DNA from: Niallia circulans
GTDB taxonomy: Bacteria > Bacillota > Bacilli > Bacillales > Cytobacillaceae
Assembly: GCF_003726095.1 (NCBI RefSeq)
Contig: NZ_CP026031.1
Location: 620,001-684,000 of the forward strand
Direction: 5' to 3'
Length of the DNA: 64,000 nt
Below are positions 53,229 through 64,000 of the stretch, in pieces. How positions within the stretch are numbered: position 1 is the first letter of the stretch; each line of letters opens with the position of its first letter. The notes under the pieces are model-generated. The model saw only the letters and a list, made by a program, of their open reading frames with translations. It was not told the origin of the DNA and searched no databases. The translations under genes and the position numbers were made by a program.

Positions 53229-55988
53229 ATGGAATATAAAGATACGTTGCTCATGCCAAAAACAGCATTTCCGATGAGAGGAAACTTGCCTAATCGTGAG
53301 CCTGAAATTCAAGCGAAATGGAAAGAAATGAACATCTACGAAAAAGTACAGGAACGTACTCAAGGTCGCCCAATGTTTGTTTTGCATGATGGACCTCCAT
53401 ATGCAAACGGAGACATCCATATTGGACATGCGCTTAATAAAATTTTAAAAGATTTCATTGTTCGTTATAAATCAATGACTGGCTTTCAAGCACCATATGT
53501 GCCAGGATGGGATACACACGGTCTGCCAATCGAACAAGCTTTAACCAATAAAGGGGTTAAACGTAAAGAAATGACGATTGCTGAGTTCCGTAAACTATGT
53601 GAAGAATATGCATTAGGGCAAATCGACAGTCAACGAGAACAATTTAAACGCTTAGGAGTTCGCGGAGATTGGGAAAATCCTTATATTACTTTAAAGCCTG
53701 CATATGAAGCACAGCAAATTAAAGTGTTTGGAGAGATGGCGAAAAAAGGCTATATTTACAAAGGTAAAAAGCCAGTTTACTGGTCTCCAACAAGTGAATC
53801 AGCTCTTGCTGAAGCTGAAATTGAATATAAAGATAAAAAGTCTGCTTCCATTTATGTTGGCTTTAAAGTAAAGGATGGCAAAGGGGTTCTAGAAGAGGAT
53901 GTACAAATCGTTATCTGGACAACTACTCCATGGACAATTCCTGCTAACTTAGGTATTTCTGTTCACCCTACTTTAACGTATGTTGTAGTGGAAGAAAAAG
54001 GCAGCAAATACTTAGTAGCACAAGACTTACTGGAAAGTGTTAAAACAGAAATTGGCTGGGAAGAAGCGAAAGTAGTTCAAGAATTGAAAGGGAAAGACTT
54101 AGAGTATATTCTAGCTGCACATCCAATCTATGGCCGTGATTCTTTAGTAATGTTAGGAGAACACGTAACAACAGATGCAGGTACTGGATGTGTTCATACT
54201 GCTCCTGGACATGGGGAAGATGACTTCTTAGTTGGGCAAAAATACGGATTGGAAGTTCTTTGTCCTGTTGATGATAAAGGGGTTATGACAGAAGAAGCAC
54301 CTGGATTTGAAGGGTTATTCTATGATAAAGCGAATAAGCCGATTACCGAAAAACTGGAAGAGGCTGGAGCATTATTAAAGCTGCAATTTATCACTCACTC
54401 CTATCCACATGACTGGAGAACGAAAAAACCAGTTATTTTCCGTGCTACCGCACAATGGTTTGCTTCTATTAAAGACTTTAGAAATGAACTATTAGATGCA
54501 GTTAAAGAAACAGCTTGGGTTCCGGCATGGGGCGAAACAAGATTATTTAATATGATTCGTGATCGTGGAGACTGGTGTATTTCAAGACAACGTGCATGGG
54601 GAGTGCCAATTCCTGTATTTTATGCAGAAAACGGTGACAGCATTATTACGGATGAAACGATTGAGCATATTTCTAATTTATTTAGAGAAAATGGTTCAAA
54701 TATTTGGTTTGAAAAGTCTGCGAAGGAATTATTACCAGAAGGATTTACACACCCTGGAAGCCCTAATGGAGAATTTACGAAAGAAACAGATATTATGGAT
54801 GTATGGTTCGACTCTGGTTCTTCTCACCAAGCTGTATTGCTAGAAAGAGATGATCTGCAGCGTCCTGCTGACTTATATCTAGAAGGTTCTGACCAATATC
54901 GCGGCTGGTTTAACTCCTCTTTATCTACAAGTGTAGCGGTAACTGGTAAAGCACCTTATAAAGCTGTTTTAAGTCATGGCTTTGTTTTAGATGGAGAAGG
55001 CCGTAAAATGAGTAAGTCACTAGGAAATGTAATGGTTCCTGCAAAAGTTATGAATCAATTAGGTGCAGATATTTTACGCCTATGGGTAGCTTCTGTAGAC
55101 TTCCAAGCAGATGTACGCGTATCTGATGCTATATTAAAACAAGTAACAGAAGGATATCGTAAAATTAGAAATACATTCCGTTTCTTATTAGGAAATCTTG
55201 CTGATTTCAATCCAGAAACAGATGCACTTTCCTACGATGAATTACGTGAAGTTGATCAGTTTATGCTGATTAAATTAAATAAATTGATTAAAAACGTAAC
55301 AGAATCCTATGATAAATATGACTTCTCTACGATTTATCATAATATTAATAATTTCTGTACACTGGACTTAAGTGCATTCTATCTTGATTTTTCAAAAGAT
55401 GTACTTTACATTGAAGCAGCAAATAATAAAGAAAGAAGAGCGATTCAAACCGTTCTTTACGAAAGCTTAATCAGCTTAACAAAATTAGTTGCACCAATCT
55501 TACCGCATACTGCGGATGAGGTATGGGATCATATCTCTTCTGCACAAGAAGAAAGTGTACAGCTAACTGATTTCCCAGCATACACAACATTTGAAAATAG
55601 TGATGTGTTAGAAGAAAAATGGAATAAATTCTTGGTTGTACGTGATGATGTGCTGAAAGCTTTAGAAGAAGCACGTAATCAAAAAGTAATCGGTAAATCA
55701 CTTGCAGCGAAAGTAACATTGTATGTAAATGAAGAAGTAAATAGCCTTCTAAATTCCATTCAAGAAAACTTACAGCAATTATTTATCGTATCAGGTTTTG
55801 AAATTGCTGGTGCATATAATAGCGCACCTGAAGATGCTTTAAAACTTGAAAATGCAGCTATTGTTGTTACAAAAGCAGATGGTGAAACATGTGAAAGATG
55901 CTGGACTGTAACAACAGATGTCGGTAAAGTGGAAGCACATCCAACACTATGTGAACGATGCGCACATGTAGTAGAAGAAAATTATTAA
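53229..55988 (+). CDS. ileS: Isoleucine-tRNA ligase
   Basis: A 919-residue class I synthetase. The HIGH motif is in '[20 protein letters not shown]' near residue 57, the editing (CP1) domain spans about 180-400, KMSKS is in '[18 protein letters not shown]' near 592, and the anticodon-binding domain covers 680-840. A C-terminal zinc site has CERC (near 887) and CERC (near 911). It charges tRNA-Ile and edits valine. The ATG follows GGAGG and is expressed under T-box control. Confidence 0.98.
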   Translation: MEYKDTLLMPKTAFPMRGNLPNREPEIQAKWKEMNIYEKVQERTQGRPMFVLHDGPPYANGDIHIGHALNKILKDFIVRYKSMTGFQAPYVPGWDTHGLPIEQALTNKGVKRKEMTIAEFRKLCEEYALGQIDSQREQFKRLGVRGDWENPYITLKPAYEAQQIKVFGEMAKKGYIYKGKKPVYWSPTSESALAEAEIEYKDKKSASIYVGFKVKDGKGVLEEDVQIVIWTTTPWTIPANLGISVHPTLTYVVVEEKGSKYLVAQDLLESVKTEIGWEEAKVVQELKGKDLEYILAAHPIYGRDSLVMLGEHVTTDAGTGCVHTAPGHGEDDFLVGQKYGLEVLCPVDDKGVMTEEAPGFEGLFYDKANKPITEKLEEAGALLKLQFITHSYPHDWRTKKPVIFRATAQWFASIKDFRNELLDAVKETAWVPAWGETRLFNMIRDRGDWCISRQRAWGVPIPVFYAENGDSIITDETIEHISNLFRENGSNIWFEKSAKELLPEGFTHPGSPNGEFTKETDIMDVWFDSGSSHQAVLLERDDLQRPADLYLEGSDQYRGWFNSSLSTSVAVTGKAPYKAVLSHGFVLDGEGRKMSKSLGNVMVPAKVMNQLGADILRLWVASVDFQADVRVSDAILKQVTEGYRKIRNTFRFLLGNLADFNPETDALSYDELREVDQFMLIKLNKLIKNVTESYDKYDFSTIYHNINNFCTLDLSAFYLDFSKDVLYIEAANNKERRAIQTVLYESLISLTKLVAPILPHTADEVWDHISSAQEESVQLTDFPAYTTFENSDVLEEKWNKFLVVRDDVLKALEEARNQKVIGKSLAAKVTLYVNEEVNSLLNSIQENLQQLFIVSGFEIAGAYNSAPEDALKLENAAIVVTKADGETCERCWTVTTDVGKVEAHPTLCERCAHVVEENY

Positions 55989-56033
55989 TAATTTTTTATA
56001 TGAGGCTGAAACATAAACTTTCAAGCCGAAGTT

Positions 56034-56088
56034 AACCCCAAATAAGGATACGAAAAAATATTTCGTATCATTTGTTTGGGGTTTTTTT
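56034..56088 (+). terminator. Terminator of ileS with GATACGAA palindrome
   Basis: AACCCCAAATAA...TTGTTTGGGGTT outer stem encloses GATACGAA...TTTCGTATC and ends in a T-run. The rest of the 55989-56331 gap holds the ylyA leader, including a weak TGAAAA-N17-CATAAA pair (56159-56187) that could be a sigma-G promoter. Confidence 0.85.
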
Positions 56089-56331
56089 GATAAAAGGAAA
56101 AAAGTTTTGGAAAAGCCTTTTATTGGGAAAAGAAAACAGAAAAAGTGATTACATAGTGTGAAAAACATTCCTGGCTATTATCATAAAGCGGAGGGGATTT
56201 TTTATACATGTGAAAAGAAGTGAAATACTTCCACCTCCGTTAATAGTTGTTATGCCTGTTAAATCTTTAATCGGTTTTTGTCTCCCTCAATGGAAATGCT
56301 AAAAATAATTAAAGAAACGGAGGTAATGGAA

Positions 56332-56613
56332 TTGAATTCTACTATTGAAAAGCTTTATACAGAACTCCGTATGACACAAATTGAATTAGTAACAACGTTA
56401 AGAGTAAAAAGAGATTCAAAAATAAATAAATATATTGAAGATGAACTAAAAGATGTAGAAGAAACGATGCAAAAGTTAGAAACTGGTAATTTTGGAATGT
56501 GTGAAATGTCAGGTGAATTGCTGCCATTTGATTTGTTGGAGATGATTCCGACAATTAGGACAAAGGACGATATAAACAGCATTCAATCCTATTATCGAAA
56601 GTCAATCCACTGA
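56332..56613 (+). CDS. ylyA: YlyA, DksA/TraR-like regulator (degenerate zinc finger)
   Basis: A 93-residue helical protein related to TraR/DksA ('ELRMTQIELVTTLRVKRDS', then 'TGNFGMCEMSGELLPFDLLEMIP'). Of the four cysteines of the usual zinc finger only one remains, so it probably binds no zinc. YlyA of B. subtilis is a forespore regulator that modulates sigma-G-dependent genes, by recalled literature. Start is TTG 56332, seven bases after GGAGGT; ATG 56326 would be only two bases from it. Confidence 0.8.
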   Translation: MNSTIEKLYTELRMTQIELVTTLRVKRDSKINKYIEDELKDVEETMQKLETGNFGMCEMSGELLPFDLLEMIPTIRTKDDINSIQSYYRKSIH

Positions 56614-56698
56614 TTAATACACTAGCTTCAAATAGAAATATGCGGCCAAGCTATCGTTTTCATCTAGTTTATGCTAAAATGCTAAAGGAGACTCGAGA

Positions 56699-57211
56699 AT
56701 GGAGGAAACTTTAGTGTTTTATTACATAATTGCAGCTATTATTATTATTATTGATCAATGGACAAAATGGTTAGTTGTAAAAAATATGGAGCTGGGAGAA
56801 AGCATCGAGGTAATAAAAGATTTTTTCTACCTAACATCTCATCGTAATAGTGGAGCTGCATGGGGCATGCTGGAAAATCAAATGGTATTTTTCTATATTA
56901 TCACCGTCATTGTGGTGATTGGGTTAATTTATTTGATTCAAACTGGTACAAAAGGAAAAATGCTGTATGGCGTTTCACTTGGTCTAATTTTGGGTGGTGC
57001 GCTTGGTAATTTTATCGACCGGGCCAGACATCAATATGTAGTCGACTTTATCAATACGTATATCTTCAATTATGATTTCCCTATATTTAATATTGCAGAC
57101 TCATCTTTAGTAATTGGTGTTATTTTATTAATCCTAGTGATGCTGAGGGAGGATAGAGACGCAAAGAAGGAGAAGAAACATGGAGAAAAAGGAACATATC
57201 ATTCAAAGTGA
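56699..57211 (+). CDS. lspA: Lipoprotein signal peptidase (SPase II)
   Basis: A 170-residue protein with four membrane helices and the catalytic aspartates in '[16 protein letters not shown]' near residue 105 and '[13 protein letters not shown]' near 130. It removes signal peptides of prolipoproteins after lipidation, and is needed for YlaJ and the ylbE-ylbF lipoprotein of this window. ATG 56699 has AAGGAG eight bases upstream. GTG 56714 (GGAGGA seven bases upstream) gives a start equal to B. subtilis and is an equal alternative. It overlaps rluD by 32 bases. Confidence 0.95.
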   Translation: MEETLVFYYIIAAIIIIIDQWTKWLVVKNMELGESIEVIKDFFYLTSHRNSGAAWGMLENQMVFFYIITVIVVIGLIYLIQTGTKGKMLYGVSLGLILGGALGNFIDRARHQYVVDFINTYIFNYDFPIFNIADSSLVIGVILLILVMLREDRDAKKEKKHGEKGTYHSK

Positions 57212-58091
57212 ACAAGTAAATGAACGAATCGACAAGATTGTTTCCACAATTAATGCAGATTGGTCCAGAACGCAGGTTCAACAATGGATAAAAGACGGTC
57301 ATGTAACTGTTAACGGACAAACTGTCAAAACAAAGTATAAAGGTGTTTTAAATGATATAGTAGCTATTGAAGTACCAGAAGCAGTGGAGTTAGATGTAGA
57401 AGCAGAGGAAATGGATTTGGATATTTATTATGAGGATCAAGATGTTATCGTAGTAAATAAACCAAAGGGAATGGTTGTACATCCAGCACCTGGCCATGTA
57501 ACAGGAACATTAGTAAATGGTCTGATGGCGCATTGTAAAGATCTTTCTGGGATTAATGGGGTGATGAGACCAGGGATTGTCCACCGAATTGATAAAGATA
57601 CGTCTGGTCTGCTGATGGTTGCTAAAAATGATGCTGCGCATGAAAGCCTAGTGAATCAATTAGTAGCAAAAACGGTAACGAGAAAATATAAAGCATTAGT
57701 ACATGGTTCTATTCCCCATGATTATGGGACAATTGAGGCACCGATTGGTCGTGACACGAAAGACAGACAAAGTATGGCTGTTGTAGATAAGGGGAAACAC
57801 GCGGTTACTCATTTTCACGTGCTAGAAAGAATAGCGGAATACACCTATATTGAATGTCAATTAGAGACGGGACGTACCCACCAAATTCGTGTGCATATGA
57901 AGTATATCGGCTATCCGCTTGTGGGAGATCCTAAATATGGACCAAGAAAAACATTAGATATTGGCGGTCAGGCACTTCATGCTGGCTTACTAGGATTTGA
58001 ACATCCACGAACAGGAGAATATCTAGAGTTCGAAGCACCTTTACCTAAAGAATATGAACAGCTTTTAGATACATTACGAAATAATCGTTGA
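57180..58091 (+). CDS. rluD: 23S rRNA pseudouridine synthase RluD family (YlyB)
   Basis: A 303-residue pseudouridine synthase: N-terminal S4 domain (10-70, '[21 protein letters not shown]') and catalytic domain with the active aspartate in '[16 protein letters not shown]' near 140, plus '[20 protein letters not shown]' near 228. It isomerises uridines of 23S rRNA (helix 69 for RluD). The YlyB name follows its place between lspA and pyrR. AAGGAGAAG precedes ATG 57180, inside lspA. Confidence 0.92.
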   Translation: MEKKEHIIQSEQVNERIDKIVSTINADWSRTQVQQWIKDGHVTVNGQTVKTKYKGVLNDIVAIEVPEAVELDVEAEEMDLDIYYEDQDVIVVNKPKGMVVHPAPGHVTGTLVNGLMAHCKDLSGINGVMRPGIVHRIDKDTSGLLMVAKNDAAHESLVNQLVAKTVTRKYKALVHGSIPHDYGTIEAPIGRDTKDRQSMAVVDKGKHAVTHFHVLERIAEYTYIECQLETGRTHQIRVHMKYIGYPLVGDPKYGPRKTLDIGGQALHAGLLGFEHPRTGEYLEFEAPLPKEYEQLLDTLRNNR

Positions 58092-58116
58092 CAAGAGTTC
58101 TATCTTATATTAAGAT
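58088..58116 (+). promoter_or_regulatory. Sigma-A promoter of the pyr operon
   Basis: TTGACA (perfect), a 17-base spacer and TAAGAT. It begins on the rluD stop codon. Confidence 0.75.
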
Positions 58117-58139
58117 AACTTTAGTTGAATAAGTCCTTT

Positions 58140-58826
<687 letters not shown>

Positions 58827-58830
58827 ATAG

Positions 58831-58940
58831 ATCCCTTTTAAAAGCAGTCCTGTGAGGCTGAAAAGGGGAGTTTTTCTAAGGTTTCTTTAAACCTGCTTAA
58901 AACCCCTTTTTGCTGCGCAGAAAAGGGGTTTTATTTTTTC
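58831..58940 (+). promoter_or_regulatory. PyrR-controlled attenuator 2 (between pyrR and pyrP)
   Basis: CCCTTTT and AAAAGGGG flank the canonical loop GCAGTCCTGTGAGGCTG (58844-58860). A terminator AACCCCTTTT / AAAAGGGGTT with T-run lies at 58899-58940. Confidence 0.92.
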
Positions 58941-58995
58941 AATAGGGGATATTAATAACTTACTCAATTTTTTAAAACAGAAAGAGGAGACAGAA

Positions 58996-60321
58996 ATGAA
59001 CGAAACAAAACCCTTATTAGGAATTAATGATAAACCAAGTGCTCTTCAATGGATTACCTTAAGCTTACAGCATTTATTCGCCATGTTTGGCGCAACTGTA
59101 TTAGTACCATTCTTAATTGAATTGAGTCCAGCGGTCGCTTTAGTCTCAAGTGGAATAGGTACACTCGCATTCTTAATCATTACACAATTTAAAGTACCTG
59201 CATATTTAGGCTCCTCTTTTGCTTTTATCGCACCCGTTATCGCGGCGAAGACAATGCCGGGCGGCGGGCCAGGCGCAGCAATGATCGGAACCTTTATTGC
59301 CGGAATTGTGTATGGAATTGTTGCCTTAACGATTAAAAAAGCAGGATATCGTTGGATTATGAATATCTTGCCACCGATCGTTGTCGGACCTGTAATCATG
59401 GTAATCGGATTAGCGCTTGCTACAACTGCGGTTGGACAATCAATGTATATGAATAATGGAGCTGAGAATCAAGAATACAGCTTACTTTATATCTCTGTAG
59501 CATTAGTGACATTACTTGCAACCATCCTTTTCACGATGTTTGGCAAAGGAGTATTCAGCTTTATCCCAATATTAGCAGGTATCGTAATCGGCTATGTCTA
59601 TGCCCTGCTTGTAGGAGTGGTTAACTTTCAAGGAGTCTTGGATGCCAAATGGTTTGCAATGCCAGACTTTATCTTCCCATTCGTAGATTATCCTGTAACA
59701 ATAAACCTTGCCCTACTAACAATTTTTGTTCCAGTGGCAATCGTGACACTAACGGAGCATATCGGTCATCAGCTTGTATTAAGTAAAGTAGTTGGAAAAG
59801 ATTATATAAAAGATCCTGGCCTTCACAGAAGTATTTTAGGAGATGGAACTGCAACGATTATATCTGCTTTAATGGGTGGACCTGCAAAAACAACTTATGG
59901 AGAAAACATAGGGGTTTTAGCAATAACGAGAGTGTATAGTGTATATGTTTTAGGAGGAGCAGCAGTATTAGCAATAGGTTTTGGCTTTATCGGCAAAATT
60001 GCGGCCCTTATACAGTCTATCCCAACACCAGTAATGGGAGGCGTATCTATCCTTCTTTTCGGAATTATTGCATCATCTGGATTAAGAATTATTGTAGAAG
60101 CAAAGCTTGATTTTAATAAAAACCGCAATTTAGTTATTGCATCTGTCATCCTTGTAACTGGAATAGGCGGATTCTCGATTCATATGGGAGAACACTTTAA
60201 ACTAGAGAGAATGGCTTTTGCTGCAATCCTCGGAATTATTTTAAACCTAGTATTGCCTGGTAGAGAAAAAGCAAAAGAAGATTTATTCGAAGAATCAATC
60301 GCAGTAGATGAAACTAAATAA
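58996..60321 (+). CDS. pyrP: Uracil permease PyrP
   Basis: A 441-residue NCS2/UraA-type uracil:proton symporter with about 14 membrane segments. 'LFAMFGATVLVPFLIELSPA' opens the core, the signature 'HIGHQLVLSKVVGKD' lies near residue 255 and 'LMGGPAKTTYGENIGVLAITR' near 295; the proton-coupling glutamates are in the 'TEHIGHQ' and 'GENIG' motifs. It imports uracil for salvage. It is controlled by attenuator 2, and a third attenuator follows. Confidence 0.95.
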   Translation: MNETKPLLGINDKPSALQWITLSLQHLFAMFGATVLVPFLIELSPAVALVSSGIGTLAFLIITQFKVPAYLGSSFAFIAPVIAAKTMPGGGPGAAMIGTFIAGIVYGIVALTIKKAGYRWIMNILPPIVVGPVIMVIGLALATTAVGQSMYMNNGAENQEYSLLYISVALVTLLATILFTMFGKGVFSFIPILAGIVIGYVYALLVGVVNFQGVLDAKWFAMPDFIFPFVDYPVTINLALLTIFVPVAIVTLTEHIGHQLVLSKVVGKDYIKDPGLHRSILGDGTATIISALMGGPAKTTYGENIGVLAITRVYSVYVLGGAAVLAIGFGFIGKIAALIQSIPTPVMGGVSILLFGIIASSGLRIIVEAKLDFNKNRNLVIASVILVTGIGGFSIHMGEHFKLERMAFAAILGIILNLVLPGREKAKEDLFEESIAVDETK

Positions 60322-60324
60322 GAA

Positions 60325-62696
<2,372 letters not shown>

Positions 62697-62700
<4 letters not shown>

Positions 62701-63794
62701 AAAAACAACTAATTCTTGAAGATGGCACAGTATTTATCGGGAAAGGCTTCGGTGCCGATACAGAAAAATTTGGTGAAATAGTATTTAACACAGGTATGAC
62801 AGGCTATCAGGAAATTCTATCCGATCCATCCTACTGTGGACAAATTGTCACACTTACGTATCCTTTAGTGGGGAATTATGGCATCAATAGAGATGATTTT
62901 GAATCGATAACGCCTGCTATCCATGGATTTATTGTCAAAGAAGTGTGTGATTTCCCTTCAAACTGGCGAAATGAACTATCATTAGACGAATATTTTAAAC
63001 AAAAGAAAATTCCCGGAATTGCAGGAATAGATACGAGAAAATTAACCCGTATTATCCGTCAATATGGAACGTTAAAAGGCGCCATTTGCAGCATCGAAGA
63101 AAATGCGGAAGAAGTAATTGCAAAATTAAAAGGTATTACATTAAGTGCAGAACAAGTAAAGCAAGTTTCAACAAAGAAACCTTATCCAAGCCCTGGCCGT
63201 GGAAGCCGCGTAGTGTTAGTAGACTATGGCATGAAGCATGGTATTTTACGAGAATTAAATAAACGAGATTGTGATGTAATCGTTGTTCCTTATAACACTA
63301 CAGCAGAAGACATTCTAAATTTAAGTCCAGATGGTGTGATGTTATCTAACGGACCTGGGGATCCAAAGGATGTACCGGAGTCCATTGAAGCAATTAAAGG
63401 AATTATTGGGAAAGTACCGTTGTTTGGAATCTGTCTAGGTCATCAATTGTTCGCACTTGCAAGTGGGGCAAACACGGAGAAAATGAAGTTTGGTCATAGA
63501 GGATCAAACCACCCAGTGAAGGATTTATTAACAGGGAAGGTTTCGCTGACATCGCAAAACCATGGCTATACAGTAGAGGAAGAATCTATTAAATATACAA
63601 ACTTAGAAATAACACATATTGCTTTAAATGATGGAACAATTGAAGGCCTACAGCATAAAGAATATCCAGCATTTACCGTACAATATCATCCAGAAGCTTC
63701 ACCTGGACCAGAGGATGCCAACTATTTATTCGATCGTTTTATGGAAATGATACAATCTCACAAACAGGAAGGTGCCGCATATGTCAAAGCTTAA
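62697..63794 (+). CDS. pyrAA: Carbamoyl-phosphate synthase (pyrimidine-specific), small subunit
   Basis: A 365-residue glutaminase subunit (carA type). N-terminal domain '[17 protein letters not shown]...[16 protein letters not shown]' (1-150), and C-terminal class I amidotransferase domain with the nucleophile in '[13 protein letters not shown]' near 255 and catalytic His/Glu in '[12 protein letters not shown]' near 340. It supplies ammonia from glutamine to PyrAB. ATG 62697 overlaps the pyrC stop (ATGA). Overlaps pyrAB by 14 bases. Confidence 0.96.
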
Positions 63795-64000
63795 AAGTAT
63801 TAAAAGTATATTAGTAATCGGATCAGGACCAATCATCATTGGGCAGGCAGCAGAATTTGACTATGCAGGAGCGCAAGCATGTATCGCTTTAAAGGAAGAA
63901 GGCTATCGTGTTATTCTAGTAAACTCCAACCCTGCGACCATTATGACAGATACAGAAATGGCAGATAAAGTGTATATAGAACCATTAACACTTGAATTTG
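63781..64000 (+). CDS. pyrAB: Carbamoyl-phosphate synthase, large subunit, N-terminal part (cut by window edge)
   Basis: ATG 63781 opens a frame that stays open to the window end (73 codons). The sequence includes '[19 protein letters not shown]', '[20 protein letters not shown]' and '[20 protein letters not shown]', the classical start of the CarB N-terminal pre-ATP-grasp domain. The start lies inside pyrAA, with GGAAGG upstream. About 93 per cent of the protein is outside the window. Confidence 0.95.
   Translation, partial: MSKLKSIKSILVIGSGPIIIGQAAEFDYAGAQACIALKEEGYRVILVNSNPATIMTDTEMADKVYIEPLTLEF

Noticed and set aside
54559..54843. 94-codon frame within ileS
   Set aside because: It lies wholly inside ileS in another frame and has no support; the same holds for the other internal and antisense frames in conserved genes.

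Overview
The window is chromosomal DNA of an endospore-forming, low-GC member of the Bacillaceae. Gene order follows the yla-ylb-dcw-spoIIG-ylm-ileS-pyr stretch of Bacillus subtilis almost gene for gene. Proteins such as pro-sigma-E, sigma-G, FtsZ, MraZ and PyrR align with B. subtilis along their full length (recalled from memory, no search run). The genus cannot be fixed by eye; a Niallia/Cytobacillus-like Bacillus is plausible. There is no prophage, insertion sequence, CRISPR array, tRNA or rRNA.

Layout. 1-5.2 kb: 3' end of typA, a tandem-repeat array, a frameshifted cupin gene, ylaI, ylaJ, ylaK, ylaL, ylaN. 5.5-8.9 kb: ftsW, heme O synthase (ctaB) and a DUF420 membrane protein; the pycA-ctaA and ctaC-ctaG genes that flank ctaB in B. 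subtilis are absent. 9-20 kb: the ylb block (ylbC, D, E, F, G, rsmD, coaD, ylbJ, K, M, N, rpmF, gerR) with a minus-strand forespore sRNA (CsfG-like) between ylbG and rsmD. 20.6-23.8 kb: panE, a DUF3397 gene, bshC. 24.3-45.3 kb: the division and cell wall cluster mraZ-rsmH-ftsL-pbpB-[NERD gene + repeat array]-spoVD-murE-[murF-like fragment]-mraY-murD-spoVE-murG-divIB-ylxW-ylxX-sbp-ftsA-ftsZ. 45.6-48.3 kb: spoIIGA, sigE, sigG. 48.5-52.8 kb: pgeF, ylmE, sepF, ylmG, ylmH, divIVA. 52.8-58.1 kb: T-box-controlled ileS, ylyA, lspA, rluD. 58-64 kb: the PyrR-attenuated pyrimidine operon pyrR-pyrP-pyrB-pyrC-pyrAA-pyrAB (last gene cut by the window edge).

How the genes work together. The dcw genes make lipid II and build the division septum (MurE/MraY/MurD/MurG, FtsL/PbpB/DivIB/FtsW, FtsA/FtsZ/SepF/DivIVA). 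Sporulation paralogues (SpoVD, SpoVE) and the early sporulation switch (SpoIIGA, sigma-E, sigma-G) are embedded in the same region. Matching regulatory signals can be read: an MraZ operator with 10-bp phasing, a spoIIG-type promoter with a 21-bp spacer, forespore (sigma-F type) promoters before sigG and csfG, an isoleucine T-box and three PyrR attenuators.

The most unusual features are two arrays of the same 52-bp tandem repeat (691-1085 and 29343-30138), whose units contain a conserved hairpin and are mosaics of a few variant blocks; I recognise no described element in them. Three reading frames (cupin, mraY start, spoVE) each look broken by a single missing base next to a short run of one base. 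Because mraY is essential, sequencing or assembly error is the likeliest cause.
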